DNA of 64,000 nt, taken from assembly GCF_000280495.2 (NCBI RefSeq), contig NZ_CP018017.1:186001-250000 (forward strand), in the 5' to 3' direction. Shown here piece by piece: positions 18,021 to 27,019 of this stretch (position 1 is the first letter of the stretch; the number at the start of each line of letters is the position of its first letter). Made by a program: the position numbers and the translations under genes. The DNA is from Kosakonia radicincitans DSM 16656. GTDB lineage: Bacteria; Pseudomonadota; Gammaproteobacteria; Enterobacterales; Enterobacteriaceae. Below the pieces are notes generated by a model. The model made no database searches and had not been told where the DNA came from. It saw only the letters and a program-made list of their open reading frames with translations.

Positions 18021-18761
18021 ATGCTTGCCATCGCTGCCGTTGCAACGTTTTTTCTAACCGCTATCATGGCCATGGCCGGAGTCGGAGCCGCTTTTATTCT
18101 GGTTCCGATCTTCTTGGCACTAGGGGTCGAAATTCATGCAGCGATGGCCACCGCCTTGCTTCTGAATGCCATATCGACGAGCGTGTCGACAACGACATTC
18201 ATTCGCAAGCGTTTGGTCGAATGGCGGTTGGCACTCCCCATTTTGATTGTGGCCGTGGTTTTGTCGCCAATCGGGGTTCATGTCAGCCAAAGGTTAGACC
18301 GCCATTTTCTACTGTGGCTGTTCTCCGGTTTTCTTATTTTTGCCAGCCTCATGATGTTGTTGTACGCGCCAAAATCTTCTGGAATTCAGCGTAGTGCGCG
18401 AAGCCAGATGTTGAGTAGTTTGTCCCTTGGCGGTGTTGCGGGTTTTGTCGGTGGCCTGTTAGGGGTTGGAGGTGGCAGCATCATCGTCCCGGCACTCGTG
18501 GGGGCCGGGCTGGAACCCAAACGGGCGTCAGCAACCGCTTCTTTCGTGGTCGTGTTTGCTTCTCTGACCGGTTTCTTTGCCCACGCAACGCTTTCGGGAA
18601 TGGATTATTCGCTGGTCGGTGCCACCGGTATCGCATCGGCGGGAGGGGCTGCATTTGGCGCGTGGTTAATGAGCGAAAAACTCAAAGGGCAACAGCTTAA
18701 ATACATCATTGGATTCGTCCTGTTAGGGACCGCCGTCAAGATCATCTGGGGGCTTTTGTAA
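18021..18761 (+). CDS. TauE/SafE-family membrane permease 2
   Basis: The 246-residue membrane protein has about seven hydrophobic segments and the family motifs AMAGVGAAFILVPIFLALGV and GGLLGVGGGSIIVPALVGAG. It is less than half similar by eye to permease 1, so it is not a recent duplicate. The start codon follows AAGGAATTGAA and the gene immediately follows the FmdE-family gene. A shared anion export role is inference. Confidence 0.85.
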   Translation: MLAIAAVATFFLTAIMAMAGVGAAFILVPIFLALGVEIHAAMATALLLNAISTSVSTTTFIRKRLVEWRLALPILIVAVVLSPIGVHVSQRLDRHFLLWLFSGFLIFASLMMLLYAPKSSGIQRSARSQMLSSLSLGGVAGFVGGLLGVGGGSIIVPALVGAGLEPKRASATASFVVVFASLTGFFAHATLSGMDYSLVGATGIASAGGAAFGAWLMSEKLKGQQLKYIIGFVLLGTAVKIIWGLL

Positions 18762-18780
18762 AATAAACGGAATCAAAATC

Positions 18781-18903
18781 ATGTAAGCACACGATGGCCA
18801 TATTCATGGCAACTCAACCGGAGCGAAGCTGTATTGGCCGCTCGTTGTTACGCTCGGATTTTCTGCCGTAGAGGTCTTCGCCGATTGGCAATCCAGCTCG
18901 TTG
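18781..18903 (+). pseudogene. N-terminal fragment of a cation diffusion facilitator (CDF) transporter
   Basis: Read in the frame HDGHIHGNSTGAKLYWPLVV followed by TLGFSAVEVFADWQSSSL, this is the histidine-rich leader and first membrane helix of a CDF metal exporter. A stop codon follows the ATG at 18781 directly and the gene is cut at 18904 by the IS6-family end. It is non-functional. It hints that metal resistance genes once lay here. Confidence 0.65.
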
Positions 18904-19271
18904 GGTTCTGTCGCATTAGCGTAGACAAGTCAGTAATTATTGCGCTGTCTATATTTTAGGCAACCAACAGGTAAAATTGTTCCGCCGGTGATAAAGGCTC
19001 TTCAGCGGGATGCTGATATTGCCCTTTACGTATCATATGCACTAACTCAATGCCCTCCATTATCGTCTGCGCTCGCCGAAATGATTTGAACCCCAGTATC
19101 TGTCGTATTCGGCGTTTGATATTCCGATGGTCCTGCTCAATCAGGTTGTTCAGGTATTTACTCTGCCTGATGGTGATGGTTTCTTCTTCAGGTTTACTGG
19201 CGTTGAGTGTGGCCAGCGCCGCCATGTTGGCACCGCTTTTATCGATGGTTACAACCTCAGTAGATTAGTCC

Positions 19272-19914
19272 CTATATTTCCAGACACTTTTTATCGCTTA
19301 ACCCATTACTGGTTCGCCGCCGTAGATATTCCCGTGGCTAACGATACCCCAGTGCACTATGCGGATGCCATTCGTTGTAATGTTCGAAGGCCTCTGCAAA
19401 GTTCTTTACCGCTGTTAACCCGTCCGGCTTCGGTATGATGCTGATGTAATCCCGCTTCATCGTTTTCACGAAGCTCTCTGCCATCCCGTTGCTTTCCGGG
19501 CTACGTACCGCCGTATGTTTAGGCTCCAGTCCTACCTTCCCTGTATGCGCCGGCTTCAAGGGCGGTATTGCCGGTTTACGCTCAAGCAAACAGCGCATTC
19601 TTACGCATGATTCAGTATACGCGTTTGGCATTGATCACCGCCATGTCGTCCGTTTCTGATTGTCTGCGCAGCAGTGCCCACACCCGACGATAACCATACG
19701 TAGGCAGATCGCCGATAACGGTATGGATACGATCCAGAGCTTCAATATCATCAGGCTTGCGCTTGCGTCGACGCTCCTGCCAGTTCTTCGACCGACGAGC
19801 CATAGCATGCAGTTGCGCACGTGAGACCCGTAGCCAACAGCTGACAAGGCTTATTCGCCATCCTCCGGCAGCAAGGGCACGTGCGCTATCCACTTTTTTG
19901 TCGGCCATATTCAA
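19272..19914 (-). pseudogene. IS2-like orfB with internal deletion and frameshift
   Basis: The N-terminal part reads [20 protein letters not shown] and continues to INAKRVY, where the frame shifts. After AHTGKV the sequence jumps to [16 protein letters not shown], losing about 97 residues that include the first two catalytic aspartates. The protein cannot be active. Confidence 0.88.
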
Positions 19915-20215
19915 CGGCTTCTTTCAGCAGCTCGTTTTCCATGGTTTTCTTGCCCAGCAGGCGCTGTAGCTCTTTAATTTGCTTCATCGCAGATGCCTGT
20001 TCCGACGCGGGTATAACCTGTTCACCCACAGCAACGGCGGTGAGACTACCTTCCTGGTACTGCTTACGCCACAGGAACAGCTGACTGGCAGCAACACTAT
20101 GCTGACGGGCAACCAGCAACACGGTCATACCGGGTTCAAAGCTCTGCTGAACAATGGCGATTTTTTCCTGAAGGCTGCGCCGTCTGCGCTTCTCCGGACC
20201 TAAAACATCAATCAT
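19886..20215 (-). CDS. IS2-like OrfA, copy 2
   Basis: The ATG at 20215 gives [20 protein letters not shown], the IS2 OrfA start, with the HTH intact and a C-terminus slightly shorter than in copy 1 owing to an A6G rather than an A7G run. It could still bind element ends, but its partner orfB is deleted. Confidence 0.85.
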   Translation of the reverse strand: MIDVLGPEKRRRRSLQEKIAIVQQSFEPGMTVLLVARQHSVAASQLFLWRKQYQEGSLTAVAVGEQVIPASEQASAMKQIKELQRLLGKKTMENELLKEAVEYGRQKSG

Positions 20216-20751
20216 CCGGACTCCAACGACTAGTCTAAAAACTAGTATTAAGACTATCACTAATTTAAGTGATACCAACTGTCTGGAGATTCATGGAGCC
20301 AGTCTACTCAGGCTCACCGTGGTGGCGAATGGCCTTGCGAAAGAAGCGTAAGGCAGCCGCAGCGTCGCGTCTGGCGGTCAACAGGAAGTCGACGGTCTGC
20401 CCCGCGGTATCAACCTCCCGGTACAGATATTTCCACTGGCCTTTGATTTTAATGTAAGTTTCGTCCATCCGCCACCGCCGACCTACATTACGCTTATACT
20501 GGCGGAACGACGGTGCCAGGCGCATAACCCAGCGATGAAGAGTGGAATGGTCAACGATAACGACGTGCTCCGTCATCATATCTTCGAGATTGCGCAGGCT
20601 GAGGGCGTAAGTCAGATACCAGCGAACACATTGAGCAATAACATCAATGGGATAGTGCAGGCGCTTAAAAGCTTTTCGTATCAGAAGCATGGGCAGGTAA
20701 CATTATAAAAAAACAGTATGTTACCCGGCGACGTCTTAATGCGTCAGAACC

Positions 20752-20784
20752 AGATGAGGTGCCATGTGTATGGCACCTCATCTC
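20752..20784 (-). terminator. Terminator-like hairpin of the truncated rhodanese gene
   Basis: AGATGAGGTGCCAT and ATGGCACCTCATCT form a perfect 14-bp stem with a short loop directly after the rhodanese stop codon on the minus strand. Confidence 0.7.
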
Positions 20785-20875
20785 TTATTGATTCATCGAC
20801 TCCATAACCGCCTGCCAGGTTATAAAGCCACCACTCAGATTATATGTCCGGAAGCCGTGAGCCTGCAGAATACGG
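20785..20875 (-). pseudogene. C-terminal fragment of a rhodanese-domain protein
   Basis: The minus-strand peptide PRILQAHGFRTYNLSGGFIT followed by WQAVMESMNQ and a stop is the typical end of a rhodanese domain (GF..Y.L.GG...W). The rest, including the catalytic cysteine loop, was removed by IS26 at 20876. Only about 30 residues remain. Confidence 0.7.
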
Positions 20876-21695
20876 GGCACTGTTGCAAAGTTAGCGATGA
20901 GGCAGCCTTTTGTCTTATTCAAAGGCCTTACATTTCAAAAACTCTGCTTACCAGGCGCATTTCGCCCAGGGGATCACCATAATAAAATGCTGAGGCCTGG
21001 CCTTTGCGTAGTGCACGCATCACCTCAATACCTTTGATGGTGGCGTAAGCCGTCTTCATGGATTTAAATCCCAGCGTGGCGCCGATTATCCGTTTCAGTT
21101 TGCCATGATCGCATTCAATCACGTTGTTCCGGTACTTAATCTGTCGGTGTTCAACGTCAGACGGGCACCGGCCTTCGCGTTTGAGCAGAGCAAGCGCGCG
21201 ACCATAGGCGGGCGCTTTATCCGTGTTGATGAATCGCGGGATCTGCCACTTCTTCACGTTGTTGAGGATTTTACCCAGAAACCGGTATGCAGCTTTGCTG
21301 TTACGACGGGAGGAGAGATAAAAATCGACAGTGCGGCCCCGGCTGTCGACGGCCCGGTACAGATACGCCCAGCGGCCATTGACCTTCACGTAGGTTTCAT
21401 CCATGTGCCACGGGCAAAGATCGGAAGGGTTACGCCAGTACCAGCGCAGCCGTTTTTCCATTTCAGGCGCATAACGCTGAACCCAGCGGTAAATCGTGGA
21501 GTGATCGACATTCACTCCGCGTTCAGCCAGCATCTCCTGCAGCTCACGGTAACTGATGCCGTATTTGCAGTACCAGCGTACGGCCCACAGAATGATGTCA
21601 CGCTGAAAATGCCGGCCTTTGAATGGGTTCATGTGCAGCTCCATCAGCAAAAGGGGATGATAAGTTTATCACCACCGACTATTTGCAACAGTGCC
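20876..21695 (-). mobile_element. IS26, copy 1
   Basis: The 820-bp element is bounded by perfect GGCACTGTTGCAAA repeats and its sequence is that of IS26 as I know it. It has the same orientation as the copy at 61729. The flanking 8-mers (gaatacgg and tgttgttc) differ, so it did not arrive by a simple insertion that is still intact. Confidence 0.98.
20928..21632 (-). CDS. tnpA: IS26 transposase
   Basis: The 234-residue protein starting MNPFKGRHFQRDIILWAVRW is the IS26 DDE transposase, with catalytic regions WHMDETYVKVNG, INTDKAPAYGRAL and IECDHGKLKRI. An in-frame start six codons upstream exists but the 234-residue form is the known product. It catalyses copy-in and conservative cointegrate formation between IS26 copies. 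Confidence 0.97.
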   Translation of the reverse strand: MNPFKGRHFQRDIILWAVRWYCKYGISYRELQEMLAERGVNVDHSTIYRWVQRYAPEMEKRLRWYWRNPSDLCPWHMDETYVKVNGRWAYLYRAVDSRGRTVDFYLSSRRNSKAAYRFLGKILNNVKKWQIPRFINTDKAPAYGRALALLKREGRCPSDVEHRQIKYRNNVIECDHGKLKRIIGATLGFKSMKTAYATIKGIEVMRALRKGQASAFYYGDPLGEMRLVSRVFEM

Positions 21696-22243
21696 TGTTG
21701 TTCTATATGCTCACGCTGAATCTGGCGATCCATAACAAGATTGATAATGTCCAGAAACAGCTACGTACTAAACTCGGTTTTCTGGAAGAGCGGCTCAGAA
21801 CGTTGCTTAACGAGTACATCTATGCAAATCAACTTGGCCGGATCGTTCTGGACGGGTTACATGCAAGCGAGACCCTTTATGGCTGGATTTTGCTTGAAAA
21901 AAATGACCTGGATGCTGCCCGGTTGATTTATAAGAATGATTTAAAGCTGAATAACGAAATGAAGTTTGCCGAGCTTCATGCAGAGGTGATGAGCATCTAC
22001 CAAAAGAGATACACATCTGAAACGCCTGAAGATCTTCGGAATAGAGCTTTCTCAAGGTGTGGGTTATCCGAAGACAGAGCACAATTCGCTTTTAAGCTGT
22101 GTTATTACCTTCACCAGACAGGACAGATTAGGAAGTATATCGATGAGCTGACGCTGGGTGCTGATAACAACGACACGAGTGACGCTACCGTGGATGTCCG
22201 GTCCCTCCTGGTTCCCTCTGCATCCGGGCTCGCAACTCAATGA
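21696..22243 (+). pseudogene. 3' part of an unrecognised gene truncated by IS26
   Basis: An open frame of about 180 codons emerges from IS26 and ends at the TGA overlapping the next ATG. The peptide is mostly helical and charged (LRTKLGFLEERLRTLLNEYI, ...QLGRIVLDGLHASETLYGWIL...). I do not recognise the family. Coupling to the following small HTH gene suggests the two belonged to one operon. The original start has been lost. Confidence 0.6.
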
Positions 22244-22530
22244 AAGACGAAATAGCACGACAGATCGCCGGACTTATTGAGCTGAACAAATTTAATGGCT
22301 ATACGCTGGTCAGCGGAGAAGACTGGCAGAAGCCTACAGTCACCGAAATCCTGCTGGTCCGGGGATTTATCCCCCTGACTGACAACCAGCTGGCTAACCG
22401 ACTGGATGTGGACGAACGCACCATCCGTAAGTGGAAATCAGGAGAGACCAGTATGGTGTACACCACCTGGTGCTGCCTGTGCTGGCTGGCTGGGCTGGGG
22501 ATGCCGCTCGATAACATTATCAGTGGCTGA
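22240..22530 (+). CDS. Small helix-turn-helix protein
   Basis: The 96-residue protein begins at an ATGA overlap with the upstream frame. Its middle reads FIPLTDNQLANRLDVDERTI followed by RKWKSGETSM, a convincing helix-turn-helix that resembles phage/plasmid Cro-type regulators. The C-terminus contains a tryptophan/cysteine-rich hydrophobic stretch. The role is unknown; a plasmid regulator is likely. Confidence 0.65.
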   Translation: MKDEIARQIAGLIELNKFNGYTLVSGEDWQKPTVTEILLVRGFIPLTDNQLANRLDVDERTIRKWKSGETSMVYTTWCCLCWLAGLGMPLDNIISG

Positions 22531-22723
22531 AGATTCGCTTCCAGATGCGTCTGAAAATGAATCGTCTCTGATATCGGCAGCGGGAACGGATGATATGAGG
22601 GAGACGGTCATAGTTTTTCCAGAACAATGTCCAGCCCTGATACCCCTTGACCACTAATAGGATGAAGCAGCCGGCTTTGAAGATGCCATATGCGATGGCG
22701 GTGAGGATTAGAAATACAGTCAT
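22520..22723 (-). CDS. Possible small membrane protein
   Basis: A 67-codon frame begins after AAGGAAAATCGT and encodes a hydrophobic N-terminal helix (TVFLILTAIAYGIFKAGCFI) followed by a very basic tail rich in Arg. It converges with the HTH gene and overlaps its last 11 bases. The ribosome site and topology make it plausible, but there is no family match I recognise. Confidence 0.45.
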   Translation of the reverse strand: MTVFLILTAIAYGIFKAGCFILLVVKGYQGWTLFWKNYDRLPHIIRSRCRYQRRFIFRRIWKRIFSH

Positions 22724-23014
22724 ACGATTTTCCTTATGTAAAACTGTATTTAGAAAATCCGATGCGGCCTTTAAGGCCGGACTGTAAAAAAACCTGAAAA
22801 AAGTTTCTCTTTCCTCTTTGTTGCTATTACTGGCTTTGTCAGCCTTGAATTTTGCTTTTTATGCAATATTCCCCTAATGACAACTATCCAGAATTTTTTT
22901 GTGCTTCTGCAAAAATCCTTCTTCTCTTCTCCTGAGATCCGAAACTCATTGAGTCGGAAGACTGGGTACCTCTTCAGAACGCAGAATCACCTGAGTTACC
23001 AGAACAGCAGACGT

Positions 23015-23040
23015 AAAAAAGGCCGCTGAAGCGGCCTGAT
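23015..23040 (-). terminator. Rho-independent terminator after the 23062 gene
   Basis: GGCCGCTGAAGCGGCC forms a GC-rich stem followed on the minus strand by a run of T. It sits 25 bases beyond the stop codon of the 23062-23442 gene. Confidence 0.85.
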
Positions 23041-23061
23041 TAAATTATCCGGGCAATTCAC

Positions 23062-23442
23062 TCAGCCTGGAAGTTTTTCAAGGAACTGGAGGACTGCCTT
23101 CTGGTATGCAGTCCAGTTTTTAGCGCTTTCCCACGGGGTTGAACCGTCGTTATAAAAATAAATATCGCTATCGAGTAATCCCGGAGCACCTGCAAGAAGA
23201 TGATCACCGTAATCAGCGTATTCCGCGCCGTGGCCACCGGCCTGCGCCATAAATCCCAGAGGTTTATATTCACGATTAAGAAGCAGATATTTACCGGGTT
23301 CATGTTCTCGGACAGAGTACGGCAAATTGAATCGCATTAGCCATTTCATGGCATCGGTCTTACTGTTTCTGATTTTAAATCCGCGAAAATCATTTTCAAA
23401 ACAATGTACTACCGTTTCAAGTCTGCTCTTTAGCGTTTGCAT
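23062..23442 (-). CDS. Hypothetical plasmid protein of 126 residues
   Basis: The frame is intact, has a dedicated terminator and encodes a soluble acidic-to-neutral protein with several aromatic residues (YADYGDHLLAG, DIYFYNDGSTPWESAKNW). I do not recognise the family. It is probably an expressed single-gene unit. The promoter side at 23443-23500 is not distinctive. Confidence 0.6.
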   Translation of the reverse strand: MQTLKSRLETVVHCFENDFRGFKIRNSKTDAMKWLMRFNLPYSVREHEPGKYLLLNREYKPLGFMAQAGGHGAEYADYGDHLLAGAPGLLDSDIYFYNDGSTPWESAKNWTAYQKAVLQFLEKLPG

Positions 23443-24421
23443 GTATCATCCTTTGTGCATTTGCCACGATGGGAATTAATTGCTTACAGCGCAGCTTCGA
23501 GGATACAGGATTCAGACAGTTACTTATAGCGATGCCTGAGAGAATGGCCAGTACATCTGACAACGCAGCAGGCTGAATTCCCGGATGTTGAATAATGACC
23601 CTCAATGCCACTCCCACCTTCAGCGCCTGTGGAACTGTCGTTCCACTCCTCGTCACGTCCGGTTCCGTGAGAGCGCTGGACCTGCTCCGGACTGAACTGA
23701 TAGCTGAGGAGTGCCTCTGGTCTCTGACTGTTAAAATAATTGTCTCGTCAGAAAAACGCCTCAAGGGTCCGGATATTCCGGCATAACCAGCATGGGGTCA
23801 TTTGCCTGTAGGGCCTGGAACTCATCAATGCAGCTGATCCTGAACACCTCCCGCGGTCTGTCGACGGTAGTCAGCTCCTTGTCGATTATTTATTCCTTTG
23901 TTTGTGACATCTACTTCTGATACCAGAGCAAAAATCTAATCCATATGTATATGAAATAATTTGTTGTTTAAAAAATGAGATTTAATATCCTTAGCCAGGA
24001 CACCAGAATATACCTGGTAGAATGCACGAGCATATTGATTTTTTCGTGTATCAGTGGTTAAAACCGGACGGTATGCATATTTCAGAAACATCTAATCACC
24101 TAAATTTTTCAGTAAGTTACACATAACCCCCCCCACTATTAAGAATTACTCTCAACACTATTTGTATCGTGCAGTATCAGGAATGATCGTGGTTGCTGAC
24201 ACAATAACGAAAATCCTGCATTTTTGTAATCGACCTCATCTATCACTACATTATTGCAACTTATTGGACACATTTAATCATGTGCTTAACAATGTACTTG
24301 CAAGTGAGTTTTTATCTCATACAAAAAAATGATTGTTTTCAATAGTCGAAATTTCTCATCAAGGCTCTGATTTGATAAGAAATAATTAATTATCAGTGTA
24401 TTATCGGGGTTAAGGTGAACT
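23443..24421. other. Nearly 1 kb without a convincing gene, upstream of cioA
   Basis: Short frames exist on both strands between 23417 and 23786 but none has a good start signal or recognisable content. From about 23900 the DNA is AT-rich. At 24121-24140 there is ACATAACCCCCCCCACTATT, a C-tract flanked by A/T-rich sequence like CsoR/FrmR-type operators. The cioA promoter should be between there and 24421. Confidence 0.5.
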
Positions 24422-25831
24422 ATGTTCGGATTAGATGCCTTCCATTTGGCCAGGGTACAGTTTGCATTTACTGTTTCCTTCCACATTATTTTCCCAGCAA
24501 TAACCATTGGTCTGGCCAGTTTCCTGGCCGTGCTCGAAGGGTTATGGTTAAAGACACGAAATGACACTTACAAGGAGCTCTATCACTTCTGGTCAAAAAT
24601 TTTTGCAGTAAACTTTGGTATGGGTGTTGTTTCCGGTCTGGTTATGGCTTATCAGTTTGGTACCAACTGGAGTGGCTTCTCACAGTTTGCAGGGAGTATC
24701 ACCGGTCCATTGCTGACCTACGAAGTTCTGACTGCGTTCTTCCTTGAAGCGGGTTTCCTTGGTGTCATGCTGTTTGGCTGGAATCGTGTTGGCCCCGGTC
24801 TGCACTTCTTTGCTACCTGTATGGTGGCGCTGGGGACACTGTTTTCCACGTTCTGGATCCTGTCATCCAATAGCTGGATGCAGACTCCACAGGGTTATGC
24901 CATCGAGAATGGTGTTGTTATCCCTGTAGACTGGCTGAAAATTATCTTTAACCCTTCCTTCCCGTTCCGCCTGTTACATATGTCCACTGCGGCTTTCCTT
25001 GCAAGCGCTTTTTTTGTCGGAGCATCAGCAGCATGGCATCTGCTAAAAGGCAATGATACTCCCGCTATTCGCAAAATGTTCTCTATGGCATTGTGGATGG
25101 CATTAATCGTTTCCCCGATCCAGGCCGTTATCGGTGATGCGCATGGTCTGAATACTCTTGAGCACCAGCCGGCAAAAATCGCTGCGATTGAAGGACACTG
25201 GGAAAATAAACCTGGTGAAGCAACCCCTCTGGTTCTGTTTGGCCTGCCAGATATGAATGCAGAAGAGACGAAGTACAAAATAGAGGTCCCTTATCTTGGC
25301 AGTATTATCCTTACACACAGCCTTGATAAGCAGGTGCCTGCCCTGAAGAGTTTCCCTAAAGAAGATCGTCCTAACTCCACTATCATATTCTGGTCTTTCC
25401 GCGTAATGGCTGGCTTAGGGATGCTGATGATTCTTCTCGGGGTGGTCAGCGTATGGCTGCGCTGGCGGAAACGTCTCTATACATCTAAACCGTTCCTCTA
25501 TTTTTCTCTCTTCATGGGGCCTTCGGGACTGATTGCGTTACTGGCCGGTTGGTTCACAACTGAAATAGGTCGTCAACCATGGGTCGTTTATGGCGTACAG
25601 CGAACGAAAGATGCTGTTTCTGCACATGGCGATTTACATATGTCAATCAGCTTACTGGCGTTTCTTCTTGTTTACACCTCAGTCTTTGGCGTCGGTTATA
25701 TATATCTCGTACGTCTGATCAAAAAAGGGCCTGTACATGCTGAGGAGCATCAGGAGGTAACGGATGGAACACCTGCCCGTCCTCTGTCAGCGGTAAATGA
25801 GGGTTTGGCAACACGTGGGAGAGACAAATAA
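24422..25831 (+). CDS. cioA: Cyanide-insensitive-type bd ubiquinol oxidase subunit I
   Basis: The 469-residue inner-membrane protein is a CydA-family subunit with the short Q-loop of CioA rather than the long E. coli CydA type. It keeps an N-terminal heme-ligand histidine at about residue 21 (TVSFHIIFPA), a second histidine in RLLHMSTAAF, the GRQPWVVYG segment and about nine membrane helices. With subunit II it oxidises ubiquinol and reduces oxygen to water, tolerating cyanide and other poisons. It is translationally coupled to cioB (TAATG overlap). A plasmid-borne copy next to formaldehyde genes suggests a stress-resistant electron sink. Confidence 0.92.
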   Translation: MFGLDAFHLARVQFAFTVSFHIIFPAITIGLASFLAVLEGLWLKTRNDTYKELYHFWSKIFAVNFGMGVVSGLVMAYQFGTNWSGFSQFAGSITGPLLTYEVLTAFFLEAGFLGVMLFGWNRVGPGLHFFATCMVALGTLFSTFWILSSNSWMQTPQGYAIENGVVIPVDWLKIIFNPSFPFRLLHMSTAAFLASAFFVGASAAWHLLKGNDTPAIRKMFSMALWMALIVSPIQAVIGDAHGLNTLEHQPAKIAAIEGHWENKPGEATPLVLFGLPDMNAEETKYKIEVPYLGSIILTHSLDKQVPALKSFPKEDRPNSTIIFWSFRVMAGLGMLMILLGVVSVWLRWRKRLYTSKPFLYFSLFMGPSGLIALLAGWFTTEIGRQPWVVYGVQRTKDAVSAHGDLHMSISLLAFLLVYTSVFGVGYIYLVRLIKKGPVHAEEHQEVTDGTPARPLSAVNEGLATRGRDK

Positions 25832-26841
25832 TGGGTATTGATCTGTCAATTATCTGGTTTGTCATCATCGTCTTCGCTACGTTGATGTATATAGTGATGG
25901 ATGGATTTGATCTGGGAATCGGTATTTTGTTCCCGTTTCATAAGCACGATGTCGATCGCGATACAATGATGAATACCGTTGCGCCGGTATGGGATGGCAA
26001 CGAAACCTGGATGGTACTGGGGGGAGCGGCATTGTACGGCGCGTTTCCTCTGGCTTACGCTGTTATCATTGATGCTCTTAGTATTCCGCTTACCGCAATG
26101 TTACTTGGGCTTATCTTTCGTGGTGTGGCCTTCGAGTTTCGTTTTAAAGCAATCCCGGAACATCGACCTATCTGGGACAAAGCATTTATAGTCGGCTCTG
26201 TACTGGCCACTTTCAGTCAGGGTGTTGCAGTCGGAACCTTATTAAATGGATTGAGTGTGTCCGGACGTGCATTTAGCGGTTCTGCATTGGTTTGGCTCGC
26301 CCCGTTCCCTCTGTTCTGCGGATTGGGACTGGTACTGGCCTATGCCCTGCTGGGTTGCACCTGGCTGATTATGAAAACAGAAGACTCGCTTCACCGCAGG
26401 ATGTCAGAGCTTGCAACTCCGTTAACCATTGGTTTACTGGCAGTTATTGCAATTATCAGTGTCTGGACCCCATTGACTCATCCTGAGATTGCCAGTCGCT
26501 GGTTCAGTATGCCAAATGTCATCTTTTTCCTGCCTGTACCATTGCTGGTCCTTGTTTGTTGCTGGGGTATCGTTCGCAGTGTTTATAGCCGTCGATCCAG
26601 CTTTGGTCCCTTTATGCTGACGTTAGGATTAATCTTCCTTGGTTTCAGTGGTCTTGGGATCAGTATCTGGCCATATATCATACCGCCTTCTGTAACCATC
26701 TGGCAGGCCGCGTCACCTCCTCAGAGTCAGGGCTTTATGCTAATAGGTGGCTTGTTGATTATCCCTGTAATCCTGATGTACACCTGCTGGAGTTACTATG
26801 TATTCCGGGGGAAGGTAAAAACTGGCGACGGTTATCACTAA
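25831..26841 (+). CDS. cioB: bd ubiquinol oxidase subunit II
   Basis: The 336-residue CydB-family protein begins with the family N-terminus (IVMDGFDLGIGILFPF) and GNETWMVLGGAALYGAFPLAY, and has eight or nine membrane helices. It forms the structural partner of CioA. It overlaps the cioA stop by one base. The C-terminus ends with the conserved YTCWSYYVFRGKV segment. A small third gene follows 25 bases later. Confidence 0.92.
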   Translation: MGIDLSIIWFVIIVFATLMYIVMDGFDLGIGILFPFHKHDVDRDTMMNTVAPVWDGNETWMVLGGAALYGAFPLAYAVIIDALSIPLTAMLLGLIFRGVAFEFRFKAIPEHRPIWDKAFIVGSVLATFSQGVAVGTLLNGLSVSGRAFSGSALVWLAPFPLFCGLGLVLAYALLGCTWLIMKTEDSLHRRMSELATPLTIGLLAVIAIISVWTPLTHPEIASRWFSMPNVIFFLPVPLLVLVCCWGIVRSVYSRRSSFGPFMLTLGLIFLGFSGLGISIWPYIIPPSVTIWQAASPPQSQGFMLIGGLLIIPVILMYTCWSYYVFRGKVKTGDGYH

Positions 26842-26866
26842 TGGTGAGGTCAATGGAGAAACTTAA

Positions 26867-27013
26867 ATGAAAACCGTTGATGAAACACCTCGTCCATTCT
26901 GGAAAAAATTGATGTGGCTGGTGATTATCTGGGCTGTCAGTGTAATGGCGTTGGGGGTCGTTGCCACAATATTCAAATTGCTAATGACAGCCGCTGGGAT
27001 GAAAACTCACTAA
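26867..27013 (+). CDS. DUF2474 small subunit of the bd oxidase (CydX-like role)
   Basis: The 48-residue peptide begins MKTVDETPRPFWKKLMWLVI and contains one membrane helix followed by a short amphipathic end (TIFKLLMTAAGMK). The RPFWKKL...ALGVVA pattern is that of DUF2474 proteins, which occur after cioAB. A GGAG site lies 10 bases before the ATG. It probably stabilises the oxidase, as CydX does for CydAB. Confidence 0.82.
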   Translation: MKTVDETPRPFWKKLMWLVIIWAVSVMALGVVATIFKLLMTAAGMKTH

Positions 27014-27019
27014 CGTTTA

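Larger units (their letters stand above)
19261..20306 (-). mobile_element. IS2-like element copy 2, internally deleted
   Basis: The tips TAGATTAGTCCCTATATTTCC and, read inward from the other end, TAGACTGGCTCCATGAATC mark a 1046-bp IS2 derivative. It is flanked by the 5-bp duplication CTCAG (19256-19260 and 20307-20311). It is about 285 bp shorter than copy 1 because the middle of orfB is missing. Confidence 0.92.
18956..20690 (-). pseudogene. IS6-family transposase gene split by IS2 copy 2
   Basis: The N-terminal part (20304-20690) starts MLLIRKAFKRLHYPIDVIAQ and contains the first DDE aspartate in MDETYIKIKGQW. It ends in RHHGEPE at the IS2 junction. The C-terminal part (18956-19262) continues VVTIDKSGANMAALATLNAS with the EQDHRNIKRRIR glutamate region. 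Removing IS2 and one copy of CTCAG restores a continuous frame. Confidence 0.9.
18904..20751 (-). mobile_element. IS6-family element interrupted by IS2 copy 2
   Basis: The ends GGTTCTGTCGCATTA and, read inward from the right, GGTTCTGACGCATTA form imperfect inverted repeats. Without the nested IS2 (1046 bp plus a 5-bp duplication) the element would be about 800 bp, typical for IS6. No 8-bp target duplication is visible (gctcgttg on the left, agatgagg on the right), so one end has probably moved by deletion. Confidence 0.85.

Noticed and set aside
23417..23786. Opposing frames of 115 and 63 codons upstream of cioA
   Set aside because: Both are low-complexity-looking, lack start signals and overlap each other; neither resembles a family.
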